Shown in pieces: positions 31,634-40,070 of a stretch of 64,000 nucleotides of DNA. The stretch is taken from NCBI GenBank assembly GCA_046329195.1, contig JAXLVB010000001.1:930001-994000 (forward strand). The letters run 5' to 3'. How positions within the stretch are numbered: the stretch's first letter is position 1; every line of letters starts with the position of its first letter. The position numbers and the translations under genes were made by a program. The notes beneath the pieces were generated by a model. That model was not told where the DNA came from. It saw only the letters and a program-made list of their open reading frames with translations, and made no database searches. The DNA is from JAXLVB01 sp046329195. Lineage in GTDB: Bacteria > Bacteroidota > Bacteroidia > Cytophagales > Spirosomataceae.

Positions 31634-33634
31634 TTATTCGCTGATTTCCAATACCTTAAATTCTGTACGGCGGTTAGTTTGATGTTCTTCTTCGGTCTTA
31701 GCATCTTTGATGATTAGCTGGCGCTCCCCATACCCACGAGCCACCATGCGCTTGGAATCAATGCCTTTCGAGACGATGTATTTCACCGCCGAAGCCGCCC
31801 GCCGTTGCGACAGCGCCATGTTGTAGGCATCCGAAGCACGGGTATCGGTGTGCGAGCTCAACTCAATTTTTAGCGAAGGATTATCTCTCAAAATCTGCAC
31901 TAATTTATCCAGTTCTACGGCCGCATCCGCTCTAATATCCGATTTATCTAAATCGTAGTAAATATTGTCGAGTACAAATTTCTTACCCACCTCCAACTTC
32001 GCTAAGCCTAATGACACAAAATAGGTGGTGTCTGTTTCGGGCTTGCTTAGCTTTTCTTGAGGAATTACTCGGTCGGCCATTGAGAATTTCTCTGGCTTTG
32101 AATAGTAGTTGGTTTTCTCCGCTAAAATCGTGTAGTCTTTACCTTCTTCTAACGTCACTTTGCCAAACGTACCGTTGGCTGGGGTGGTGGTTTCGGCAAC
32201 CACTCGGCCATCGGCATCGTCGGTGATTTTTACTTTTACACCTTCTAACGCTTGATTCGCCTCGTCGGTGGTAGTTCCTGCTAAGAAATAACGCACCACT
32301 TTTTTCTTGGTAGAATTGGGCGTATCACCTGTTGGGTCTTTGGGAGTAGGGTTTTTAGAAGCAACAGGAATGTTGGGTATCGTGACATTTTTAGATTTTT
32401 TGTAAAAATAAATGTCGTCGTCGCCCTTACCACCCTCACGGTTAGAAGAAAAATAACCACTTGTTGAGTCCACCTCCACCAACGCAAAGTCATCAAAACG
32501 AGAGTTGAAGGGCAATCCTAAGTTTTCTACCGTAATCTGCCCACCCGAACGGGTCGCCACAAATAAGTCTAAGCGTCCTAAGCCAGGGTGCCCGTCCGAA
32601 GCAAAATACAACTTGGCATCGGGCGATACCCAGGGAAACATATCATCGCCGGGGGTATTGATGTCTGGGCCCATGTTAACGGCTCGCCCAAAACGGCCAG
32701 AATTATCTATATTAGCTCTGTAAATATCAATACCTCCACGACCACCCGGGCGGTTTGAGCAAAAATAAAGTGTTTTTCCATCTCCCGAAAGTGCCGGTGC
32801 ACCGTCCCACGAAGCCGAATCGCTCACCGAAATCCGCTCAGGTTCACCCCAAGCGCCCTCCCGAAAGCGGGCTATGTACAAGTCCACATCGTAGGTGTTG
32901 CCTTTTTTCTTGCCGTTGTTGCCTCTGGCAAAAATCATCGTCTTACCGTCTTTTGAGAAAACGGGCGTTCCTTCGTTAACGTCGTCCTTAAAAATAGAAG
33001 CACTGAACACTTCGGGCGTACCTATTTCGGTCGGAGAATTTAGCTTGGCTTTGTACAACCCCAACATGGGCAAACCATTGGTTTTGTAAACCACTTCTTT
33101 TCGTGAAGCCGTAAAAAGTAGTTCTTCTCCTTTCACAATCGGCGAAAACTCCGAGCCAGCGGTGTTGAGTCCCGAAATATTCTCAATTTCGTAAGCAACT
33201 GGGCGCTTTTGAAGTTCTTCGATAGCCTCTAAGTTTTCGACTTCTCGCTTAGCCCTATCCGAGTACACCCGATTCGGCAACCCCGGACGGATGTATTTGC
33301 TAAGTTGATCGGCGGCATCTTTATAACGGCCAATTGCCTTGAGCGCAAACGCATAGTGATAGCGCAAGTCTTTTTCTTGGCTACCCGAAGCCAGTGCCTT
33401 GCCGTAGTAGTCAACCGACTGAGGCAGGCGGTTTGACAACCGATATGATTCGGCAATCAAAAAGTTAGCTTTGGCTGGGTCATAATTAGCAGCAGCAGCT
33501 TTTTCAAAGTCTTTGATGGCCAATTCGTACTCGCCCATCTCAAACTTTTTCTGACCAGCTTTAAATGTCTGCATCGCTGAGTTACAAGAGCTTAACAAAA
33601 CTCCCGCAGTCAGCAATAGTAGTATCGAACGCAT
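31634..33634 (-). CDS. PorE-like TPR-PD40-CRD-OmpA lipoprotein
   Basis: The 666-residue protein has a lipoprotein signal (lipobox LSSC, Cys17) and a TPR region (about 20-130, starting MQTFKAGQKKFEMGEYELAI). WD40-like PD40 blades follow (about 150-400, for example SPIVKGEELLFTASR and APALSGDGKTLYFCSNRPGG). Next is a carboxypeptidase-regulatory-like domain (about 447-520, ALEGVKVKITDDADG), then an OmpA C-terminal domain that binds peptidoglycan (about 550-666, FVLDNIYYDLDKSDIR, SSHTDTRASDAYN). This order is that of PorE, the peptidoglycan-anchoring component of the type IX secretion system in Porphyromonas gingivalis. Many Bacteroidota encode several such paralogues, so a direct T9SS role is inference. 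Confidence 0.88.
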   Translation of the reverse strand: MRSILLLLTAGVLLSSCNSAMQTFKAGQKKFEMGEYELAIKDFEKAAAANYDPAKANFLIAESYRLSNRLPQSVDYYGKALASGSQEKDLRYHYAFALKAIGRYKDAADQLSKYIRPGLPNRVYSDRAKREVENLEAIEELQKRPVAYEIENISGLNTAGSEFSPIVKGEELLFTASRKEVVYKTNGLPMLGLYKAKLNSPTEIGTPEVFSASIFKDDVNEGTPVFSKDGKTMIFARGNNGKKKGNTYDVDLYIARFREGAWGEPERISVSDSASWDGAPALSGDGKTLYFCSNRPGGRGGIDIYRANIDNSGRFGRAVNMGPDINTPGDDMFPWVSPDAKLYFASDGHPGLGRLDLFVATRSGGQITVENLGLPFNSRFDDFALVEVDSTSGYFSSNREGGKGDDDIYFYKKSKNVTIPNIPVASKNPTPKDPTGDTPNSTKKKVVRYFLAGTTTDEANQALEGVKVKITDDADGRVVAETTTPANGTFGKVTLEEGKDYTILAEKTNYYSKPEKFSMADRVIPQEKLSKPETDTTYFVSLGLAKLEVGKKFVLDNIYYDLDKSDIRADAAVELDKLVQILRDNPSLKIELSSHTDTRASDAYNMALSQRRAASAVKYIVSKGIDSKRMVARGYGERQLIIKDAKTEEEHQTNRRTEFKVLEISE

Positions 33635-33896
33635 AACGCAGTGAACTATTTACTGTTAAAATGTAGAAGGTTACGCTTTGGCCCCCCCTCAAGGTTATTC
33701 GGCTAAGAAAAGATTTGCAGTAACCAACAACCAAAAATGAAACAATTTTACGGGTTTGGCAAATCCATTTTCACATAAATCCGAAAACAGCTCCCTCTTC
33801 TATTTATTAATAACCGAGTTACGCCAAAAATATTATACCTTTGTACTCAAATTTTATGATACAGTAGTGATACTGAATCGGTTAAACAAGCTAAAG
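33635..33896. other. divergent intergenic region
   Basis: About 260 bases between the divergent PorE-like and pseudouridine synthase genes. They should contain both promoters. I see a run of seven C (CCCCCCC) near 33683-33689 but no clear TAnnTTTG match. An in-frame extension of the right-hand gene to 33756 is not supported. Confidence 0.45.
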
Positions 33897-35627
33897 ATGA
33901 GAAAGTCGAACGTTTCGGGAAAGACCGAAAGAACGGGCAAAAAAGAAGGAAAGTCCAGCAAGACATCCTTTAGTACTGATAAGCCCAAACGTAGTTACAA
34001 AAAATCAGATGAATTAAAGAGCAGCCCCAAAACTAGCTCATTCAAGAAAAACTCCACTTCTTCTTCAGAAAAACCCTTCGCCAAGTTCCGCCCCGAAAAC
34101 AATCCGAAGCGTATCGCTCGCAAAAACGACGAAGGTGGTGACTTCAAACCCTACTCAGAGCGCAACAAAGGTGGATTTTCGTCCGATGATAAAAAACGCC
34201 CATTCCGCAAAAACGACGAAGGCGGCGAGTTCAAACCCTACTCAGAGCGCAACAAAGGCGGATTTTCGTCCGATGACAAAAAGCGACCTTTCCGCAAAAA
34301 CGACGATGGTGGTGACTTCAAACCCTACTCCGAGCGCAACAAAGGCGGATTTTCGGCTGATGATAAAAAGCGACCTTTCCGCAAAAACGACGAAGGCGGC
34401 GAGTTCAAACCTTATTCGGAACGCAACAAAAGTGGATTTTCGGCTGACGACAAAAAGCGACCGTTCCGCAAAAACGACGAAGGTGGTGACTTCAAACCCT
34501 ACTCCGAGCGCAACAAAGGCGGATTTTCAGCTGATGACAAAAAGCGACCGTTCCGCAAAAACGACGAAGGTGGCGAATTCAAACCTTATTCGGAACGCAA
34601 CAAAGGCGGATTTTCGGCTGACGACAAAAAGCGACCTTTCCGCAAAAACGACGAAGGTGGCGAGTTCAAACCCTACTCCGAGCGCAACAAAGGCGGGTTT
34701 ACCTCAGACCGAGACAATGAATCAACATACGAACGCCCCAAAAGAAAAACGAATACATTTTCAGAAAAAGAAGACAAAAAGCCCTTCCCTGGCAGGCGTT
34801 CAAAAGAAAAACCAACACAAGAACCACCCTCTTATCAATTTAAACGCCCCCGTGGATTTGCTTCGACGGCAGGAGGCAAACGCCCTCGGCAATTTGATAA
34901 GTCAAAAGAAAAGAACGAAACGGATATTCGACTCAACCGCTACATTGCCAATTCGGGCGTGTGCTCTCGGCGAGAAGCCGACGAGTTGATAGCATCGGGA
35001 CAGATTACGGTAAATAACAAAGTAGTGACCGAAATGGGCTACAAAGTGGCTCAGGGCGATGTGGTTCGTTATGGAAAAAAGATACTTAATCCCGAAAAAT
35101 TGGTGTACGTATTGCTTAACAAGCCCAAAGATTACATCACCACCACCGAAGACCCCGAAGAACGCAAAACCGTGATGGATTTGGTAAAAGAGGCGTGTCA
35201 AGAGCGTATTTACCCCGTGGGACGTTTGGACCGAAATACAACAGGCTTGTTGCTTTTGACCAACGACGGCGAACTGGCCGAACGGTTGTCGCACCCTTCC
35301 CATGAGGTGAAGAAGATTTATCATGTTGAGTTGGACTCACCTTTTCAAGAAGCTCATTACCAAGAAATTATGAACGGATTCAACTTGGAAGATGGGCCTG
35401 TTAAGGTAGATGATTTAGGGATTTTGACCCCCGACGCTCTCAGTGTAGGTATTGAGATTCACTCGGGTCGTAACCGCATTGTTCGGCGGATTTTTGAGCA
35501 CTTTGGTTATGAAGTTCTCAAATTGGATCGAACCGTTTATGCAGGTATCACCAAAAAAGATTTACCAAGAGGTATGTGGCGCTACTTAACCGAAAAAGAA
35601 CTGATTCGGTTGAAGTATATGCTATAG
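33897..35627 (+). CDS. RluB-type 23S rRNA pseudouridine synthase with long disordered N-terminal repeat tail
   Basis: The ATG at 33897 gives 576 residues. The first 340 are disordered and charged: a Lys/Ser-rich start, then six complete and one partial copy of a 29-residue repeat (RKNDEGGDFKPYSERNKGGF and so on, residues 75-268). Then comes an S4 RNA-binding domain (about 342-390, IRLNRYIANSGVCSRREADE) and an RsuA/RluB-type catalytic domain with the Asp in YPVGRLDRNTTGLLLLTNDG (near 442). The catalytic part matches enzymes that make pseudouridine 2605 in 23S rRNA. The tail, with basic, acidic and GGF motifs, probably binds RNA. Confidence 0.92.
   Translation: MRKSNVSGKTERTGKKEGKSSKTSFSTDKPKRSYKKSDELKSSPKTSSFKKNSTSSSEKPFAKFRPENNPKRIARKNDEGGDFKPYSERNKGGFSSDDKKRPFRKNDEGGEFKPYSERNKGGFSSDDKKRPFRKNDDGGDFKPYSERNKGGFSADDKKRPFRKNDEGGEFKPYSERNKSGFSADDKKRPFRKNDEGGDFKPYSERNKGGFSADDKKRPFRKNDEGGEFKPYSERNKGGFSADDKKRPFRKNDEGGEFKPYSERNKGGFTSDRDNESTYERPKRKTNTFSEKEDKKPFPGRRSKEKPTQEPPSYQFKRPRGFASTAGGKRPRQFDKSKEKNETDIRLNRYIANSGVCSRREADELIASGQITVNNKVVTEMGYKVAQGDVVRYGKKILNPEKLVYVLLNKPKDYITTTEDPEERKTVMDLVKEACQERIYPVGRLDRNTTGLLLLTNDGELAERLSHPSHEVKKIYHVELDSPFQEAHYQEIMNGFNLEDGPVKVDDLGILTPDALSVGIEIHSGRNRIVRRIFEHFGYEVLKLDRTVYAGITKKDLPRGMWRYLTEKELIRLKYML
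34119..34700 (+). repeat. coding tandem repeat, 87-base unit, about 6.7 copies
   Basis: Each unit encodes RKND-E/D-GG-E/D-FKPYSERNKGG and then FS-S/A-DDKKRPF. Units differ by a few synonymous changes and by Glu/Asp, Ser/Ala and Gly/Ser swaps, so the array is in frame and recently homogenised. Confidence 0.95.
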
Positions 35628-35657
35628 GGGGGATTCTTGTGAATCCTTAAACTAACT

Positions 35658-35683
35658 GAAGCCTTCGCTGATGCGAAGGCTTC
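35658..35683. terminator. hairpin between convergent genes
   Basis: Perfect 11-base arms (GAAGCCTTCGC and complement) around TGAT. There is no long T run on either side. It lies between the pseudouridine synthase gene and wecB. Confidence 0.6.
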
Positions 35684-35702
35684 GGTCGTTATAGAGGTTA
35701 TT

Positions 35703-36809
35703 CTATATTTTTTCGTCGCCGTACAATTCCCAAAGCTTTGCTACGATTCGCTCGGCGGTGCGGCCATCCCAAAGGGGTGGAACCGCTCCGTTTTTCCAGT
35801 TTCCACTAAACAGTTTTTCCATATTGGGCCGAATCGCATTCGGGTTCGTACCAATTAACTCGTTGGTACCTATACTGACGGTTTCAAATCGTTCGGTATT
35901 ATCACGAAGCGTCACACACGGCACGCCAAGCACGGTGGTTTCTTCTTGTACACCGCCCGAATCGGTCACTACAGCAAAACTGTTTTTGACTAACCAAATG
36001 AACTCATGATACCCCAACGGCTCGGTCAATACTAGCTTTTCAGGTCTTGATAACTCAATTGTATTCAAGGCTTTACGAGTACGTGGGTGCACCGGAAACA
36101 CGAGAGCGTAGTCGCCAGTATGAGCTATTAATTCCTCCAAAAGCGCCTGAAGCTTGGCTGGTTCGTCCACATTGGCTGGGCGGTGAAGGGTGAGGACCAA
36201 GTATTGTTTTTCCGTTAATGCTTTTTCGTCAAAAAAGTCCGGCTTACGTAGCTTCGGAATGTTCTTGAGCAGCGTATCTATCATCGTATTACCCACAAAA
36301 TGGATACGATGTTCCGAGATTCCTTCTTTGCGGAGGTTTTCGTTGGCGTATTCAGATGTGGTAAAAAACTGATCGGTAATGGCATCGGTTACCATGCGGT
36401 TTATTTCTTCGGGCATGGTCAAATCACGAGAGCGAATGCCCGCCTCTACATGAACTACCTGCACGTGGAGCTTTTTGGCCACAATAGAGCAAGCCAGGGT
36501 AGAGTTGACATCGCCTACTACTAGCACCACATCACACGGGTGCTTGAGTAAGTCTTCCTCAAAACGCACCATGATGTTGCCCGTTTGTTGCGCTTGCGTA
36601 CCTGAGCCACTTTCTAAATTGACATGAGGCGTTGGAATACCCAATTGTTCAAAAAACGTATCACTCAACTTGCTATCATAATGCTGGCCTGTGTGAATGA
36701 GTCGGTACTGAATAGCGATGCCTTGCTGTTGTGCTTGGTGAATGGCCTCAATAATCGGGGCAATTTTCATAAAGTTTGGTCTGGCCCCAGCAATAATGTC
36801 AACGATCAT
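35703..36809 (-). CDS. wecB: UDP-N-acetylglucosamine 2-epimerase (non-hydrolysing)
   Basis: The 368-residue enzyme interconverts UDP-GlcNAc and UDP-ManNAc for surface polysaccharide synthesis. Characteristic segments are DIIAGARPNFMKIAPI at the start, LIHTGQHYD, VVGDVNSTLA, VHVEAGIRSRDL and LTLHRPANVDE. The C-terminal UDP-binding region is TDSGGVQEETTVLGVPCVTLR. Length agrees with WecB (about 376). No other polysaccharide genes are adjacent, so the product polymer is unknown. It is divergent from the Fur-family gene. Confidence 0.95.
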   Translation of the reverse strand: MIVDIIAGARPNFMKIAPIIEAIHQAQQQGIAIQYRLIHTGQHYDSKLSDTFFEQLGIPTPHVNLESGSGTQAQQTGNIMVRFEEDLLKHPCDVVLVVGDVNSTLACSIVAKKLHVQVVHVEAGIRSRDLTMPEEINRMVTDAITDQFFTTSEYANENLRKEGISEHRIHFVGNTMIDTLLKNIPKLRKPDFFDEKALTEKQYLVLTLHRPANVDEPAKLQALLEELIAHTGDYALVFPVHPRTRKALNTIELSRPEKLVLTEPLGYHEFIWLVKNSFAVVTDSGGVQEETTVLGVPCVTLRDNTERFETVSIGTNELIGTNPNAIRPNMEKLFSGNWKNGAVPPLWDGRTAERIVAKLWELYGDEKI

Positions 36810-37080
36810 GGATTAGGAGATTTGCCAGTAAAGGTATCAATAACTTACGGAGCTAAGATACATTTTGGCACTAATTTCGTAACCAGCTTGTTTTTCAAGT
36901 GGTTGAGTAGCAATTTTGCAGGGTAGTCTTGTGCTCGTTACACAAGGTCAACACAACTATCAGTTGGCAACTAACTTGCTAATTACCAGCACATTATTAT
37001 TGACAATTGGTGTGCTCAGCCAGAATGCCAATAATTAGTCGTAACTTTCGGAAGATTTACAGGTCTTGAACCACCCAGAC

Positions 37081-37506
37081 ATGGAAGCAGCCGTAAAAAC
37101 ATTACTTAAAGATTTTAATCTTCGACAAACCGACTGCCGAGAAGAAGTGCTAGATGTCTTTTTTTCGCAAGGATTTGCTCTTTCGCATGGCGACATCGAG
37201 ACCCGCCTTCAAGATAGTTTTGACCGAGTTACGGTTTATCGTACCCTCAAGACCTTTCTCGAAAAAGGCATTATCCACAAAGTCCTCGACGACGAAGGCG
37301 GTACGAAGTACGCCCTTTGCAAAGATTCATGCCATACCCCTGACCACAAGCATCATCACGACCACGTGCATTTTAAGTGCCAGATTTGTGGGCAAACTAC
37401 TTGCTTAGACAACGTCCACATCCCAGCTATTAGCCTTCCAGAAGGCTATCAGCGGCAAGAAGTCAACTTACTGGTGCAGGGAGTTTGTGCGGTGTGTGGG
37501 AAGTAA
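37081..37506 (+). CDS. Fur-family transcriptional regulator
   Basis: The ATG at 37081 gives 141 residues. A TTG five codons upstream is a less likely start. The winged-helix part contains RQTDCREEVLDVFFSQGFAL and the recognition region FDRVTVYRTLKTFLEKGIIH. The metal-binding dimerisation domain has HKHHHDHVHFKCQICGQTTCL and ends VCAVCGK, giving two CxxC pairs for structural zinc. The histidine-rich stretch before the first CxxC is typical of Zur or general Fur-like sensors. Which metal it senses cannot be told. An inverted repeat CTTGTG-N7-CACAAG (36928-36946) lies upstream. A TAACTTTC box is near 37042. Confidence 0.9.
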   Translation: MEAAVKTLLKDFNLRQTDCREEVLDVFFSQGFALSHGDIETRLQDSFDRVTVYRTLKTFLEKGIIHKVLDDEGGTKYALCKDSCHTPDHKHHHDHVHFKCQICGQTTCLDNVHIPAISLPEGYQRQEVNLLVQGVCAVCGK

Positions 37507-37510
37507 AGTT

Positions 37511-38194
37511 TTACCGCATCACTTCTTTGAGCACGGCTAAAGACTTGATTTCGCCGAAATCAGCGATATGAAGCTGATAAAATTTGAGTACTACATCTAC
37601 CAACTGGTTACGAATAGATCGGTCAATACGAGGGGTAGCGGCGTATTCGCTGTCAATAAATTCGTCGAGTGAGTCTCGCAAGTTTTTGTCTATCAGAACC
37701 TTATACTCTTGTAGTTGTTCGGCTACTTCGTTGGCCGAAAGAGGGGCAAAGCCCAAAAAGAAACTCAACTTCAGTAAAAAAACAAGGTGAAAACCCTCGA
37801 AATGCCCCGCCACTTCGTCTAACCAACTGAACGATTCCCACAGAAAGGTAAACAACGGTTCATGCCCTGTCTCTTCTTTGAGCGATTTGTTCATCACTTC
37901 GGTCAAAAACAAAGCGATGCCTGATTTGGCCACGTCGAACGGAATACTCAAATACGGACGACCTACTCGTATTTCTGCCAAGCGCTGGATGCCGCCTCGC
38001 TCTTTATGATATACGACCAAATCTAACAGCGTAATTGGTTGAAAAAGAGCCATTTTGTTGCGCCCTTTGCTGCTCCGAACCCCGTTTTCGATGTAGGACT
38101 GAAGCCCAAATTGCTCAGTAAATATTTTGACAATGACCGAGGTTTCTCGATACGGAATAGCGCCAATAACAATCCCTCGGGTTTTGTGTAGCAT
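37511..38194 (-). CDS. recO: DNA repair protein RecO
   Basis: The 227-residue protein loads RecA on SSB-coated gaps together with RecR. The N-terminal OB fold includes LHKTRGIVIGAIPYRETSVIV and FGLQSYIENGVRSSKGRNKM. A helical domain follows. The zinc-finger cysteines of many RecO proteins are not visible in this one, as in other Bacteroidota homologues. It is convergent with the Fur-family gene, with four bases between the stop codons and no terminator. Confidence 0.9.
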   Translation of the reverse strand: MLHKTRGIVIGAIPYRETSVIVKIFTEQFGLQSYIENGVRSSKGRNKMALFQPITLLDLVVYHKERGGIQRLAEIRVGRPYLSIPFDVAKSGIALFLTEVMNKSLKEETGHEPLFTFLWESFSWLDEVAGHFEGFHLVFLLKLSFFLGFAPLSANEVAEQLQEYKVLIDKNLRDSLDEFIDSEYAATPRIDRSIRNQLVDVVLKFYQLHIADFGEIKSLAVLKEVMR

Positions 38195-38269
38195 GAATCG
38201 GTAGAATAGTTACCAAATTTCGGTAAAAAAGTAATAGCTAATGCAGGGATGCCCTAGTAACTATCTATA

Positions 38270-38308
38270 AAAAACAACCCCGCATACCACTCAAGGTATC
38301 ACGGGGTC
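38270..38308 (-). terminator. terminator at the end of the arabinose-linked locus
   Basis: On the minus strand ACCCCG-TG-ATACC pairs with GGTAT-G-CGGGGT (small internal loop) and is followed by TGTTTTTT. It lies just after the symporter gene. Confidence 0.75.
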
Positions 38309-38340
38309 AAGGATTAAACAGGGTTGTTATCGAACAGATT

Positions 38341-39996
38341 TTACCAGAAAATCCAATAAATCAAGCAAAATGTGACTATTACGGCCAATGCACCATTTCG
38401 GAAGGTGGGCGTTACGCTAAACCATTCTTTCCGAACCTCAAAGGCATTGGCTTGGTCTTGACCTTTGGATTGAACCAAGCTGATGGCAATGTGTATTGCC
38501 GAACAAATCCAAAAAACAACCCCCATACGGTTTAGGAATGGGAAATCGGGGTATTGAGTAGCAATAATCGCTGATAGAGCCACGCTCAATACGGCGGCGG
38601 CTAATGCGCCATTGGCCGTTGCCTTTTTCCAGAAGAAACCCAATAAGAAAATACTCAAAATACCCGGTGAAATGTACCCCGTATAGACTTGTATGTATTC
38701 AAACGCCTGACCGAAATTAGCTAACAATGGACTCACCACCAAGGCGATAATAAAGGCAATGACAATCACCAAGCGACCCGTCCAAACGGTTTGCTTTTCG
38801 GTAAGGTTAGTGTTAAAAAACTTCTTGTGGATGTCGAGCATATAAATGGTCGAAATAGAGTTGGCTTTTCCGGCCAAGCTCGCCACAATAGCGGCGGTCA
38901 AGGCGGCAAAAGCCAGCCCTTTGAGGCCAACGGGCAGCAAGTTAAGCAATACTGGGTAGGCGTTGTCTGGTTTAACAACACCGTTGTTGGTAATACCTGT
39001 TACAATAGACGTATCGGCGTTTTCTTGGAATAAGACGTACGCAGCCAAGCCGGGTAATACCACGATAAAAGGCATGAGCATTTTGAGGAAAGCGGCAAAC
39101 AAAACGCCATTGCGAGCCGTGCCGATGTCGGCGCCGAGGGCTCGCTGGGTCATGTACTGATTACAGCCAAAATAGTTGAGGTTATTGACCCACTGCCCTC
39201 CAATGATAAACATCATAATGCCCGGCAGCTGATTGTAGGCATCAATAAAGCCGCCTTTCCCGTCGTGTACTTGGTATTGGTTTGGCGAAAAAATCATGTG
39301 TAAATGACTATCGGCCTTATCTCGAATCAGGCTTAAACCTTCAAAGATACCCGCACCAGAACCTACCTTGGCCGATAGTAAATCTAATGCCAAATAGGTG
39401 GTGGCCAAGCCTCCAAAAATTAAGCAAACGACCTGAATCACATCGGTATAGCCGATTACCTTCATGCCCCCAAGGGTAATCACTACGGCAAACGAAGTCA
39501 AGAAAATAGCACAGGCCATAAAGCTAAAACCTGTCATTTTCTCTAAGCTCAAGGCGCCTAAATAAATAATAGAGGTAAGGTTGACAAAAATGTACAAAAA
39601 CAACCAAAACACGGCCATGATAGTAGCCAAGCGCTCATTATAACGCTTGGACAAAAATTGCGGCATAGTGTAAATCTTGTTGTTAAGGTACATGGGCAAA
39701 AAATACACCGCCACAATCAACAACGAGACCCCACCCAGCAACTCATACACCGAAATGGCGATTCCTAACTGAAATGCTTGGCCACTCATGCCAATAAACT
39801 GCTCTGCCGAAATGTTGGAGGCAATGATAGAAGCCCCAATGGCCCACCACGTGAGCGAACCTTCGGCCAAGAAAAAGTCTTTGCTATCGGCGGTTTGCTT
39901 ACCCTTGTGTTTATAAACCCAGTAGCCATAGCTGGCCACAATCACGAAGTAGATTAAGAAAATGACATAGTCGGTGGTTTCGAGGCCAAGCGTCAT
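38341..39996 (-). CDS. Sodium/solute symporter (SSS family), probably sugar
   Basis: The 551-residue membrane protein has about 14 hydrophobic segments and the SSS family core. Visible are TWWAIGASIIASNISAEQFIG with the sodium-site region in the first helices, YTMPQFLSKRYNERLATI, and FIIGGQWVNNLNYFGCNQYMTQ. KGLAFAALTAAIVASLAGKANS is the conserved segment near the fifth core helix. The closest general type is SglT, the sodium/galactose cotransporter. As the last gene of the locus with arabinose genes, import of L-arabinose or a related pentose is the likely role, by context only. Confidence 0.88.
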   Translation of the reverse strand: MTLGLETTDYVIFLIYFVIVASYGYWVYKHKGKQTADSKDFFLAEGSLTWWAIGASIIASNISAEQFIGMSGQAFQLGIAISVYELLGGVSLLIVAVYFLPMYLNNKIYTMPQFLSKRYNERLATIMAVFWLFLYIFVNLTSIIYLGALSLEKMTGFSFMACAIFLTSFAVVITLGGMKVIGYTDVIQVVCLIFGGLATTYLALDLLSAKVGSGAGIFEGLSLIRDKADSHLHMIFSPNQYQVHDGKGGFIDAYNQLPGIMMFIIGGQWVNNLNYFGCNQYMTQRALGADIGTARNGVLFAAFLKMLMPFIVVLPGLAAYVLFQENADTSIVTGITNNGVVKPDNAYPVLLNLLPVGLKGLAFAALTAAIVASLAGKANSISTIYMLDIHKKFFNTNLTEKQTVWTGRLVIVIAFIIALVVSPLLANFGQAFEYIQVYTGYISPGILSIFLLGFFWKKATANGALAAAVLSVALSAIIATQYPDFPFLNRMGVVFWICSAIHIAISLVQSKGQDQANAFEVRKEWFSVTPTFRNGALAVIVTFCLIYWIFW

Positions 39997-40070
39997 ACGA
40001 TTAAGCGTTTAAAGGTTGTTTTTAACTATAAAAAGAATCAGGATGATACAGTGCTGAGGCCTATCCTTGA

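Noticed and set aside
33756..33896. N-terminal extension of the pseudouridine synthase
   Set aside because: The extra 47 codons have no family similarity and would occupy the promoter region; the ATG at 33897 opens the expected basic tail.
34119..34700. Regular direct repeats that could be read as CRISPR
   Set aside because: Units are contiguous, in frame and 87 bases long, with no unique spacers and no cas genes.
34135..34989. 284-codon frame inside the pseudouridine synthase gene, in another phase
   Set aside because: It exists only because the 87-base in-frame repeat lacks stops in a second frame; it ends as soon as the repeat does and has no protein family character.
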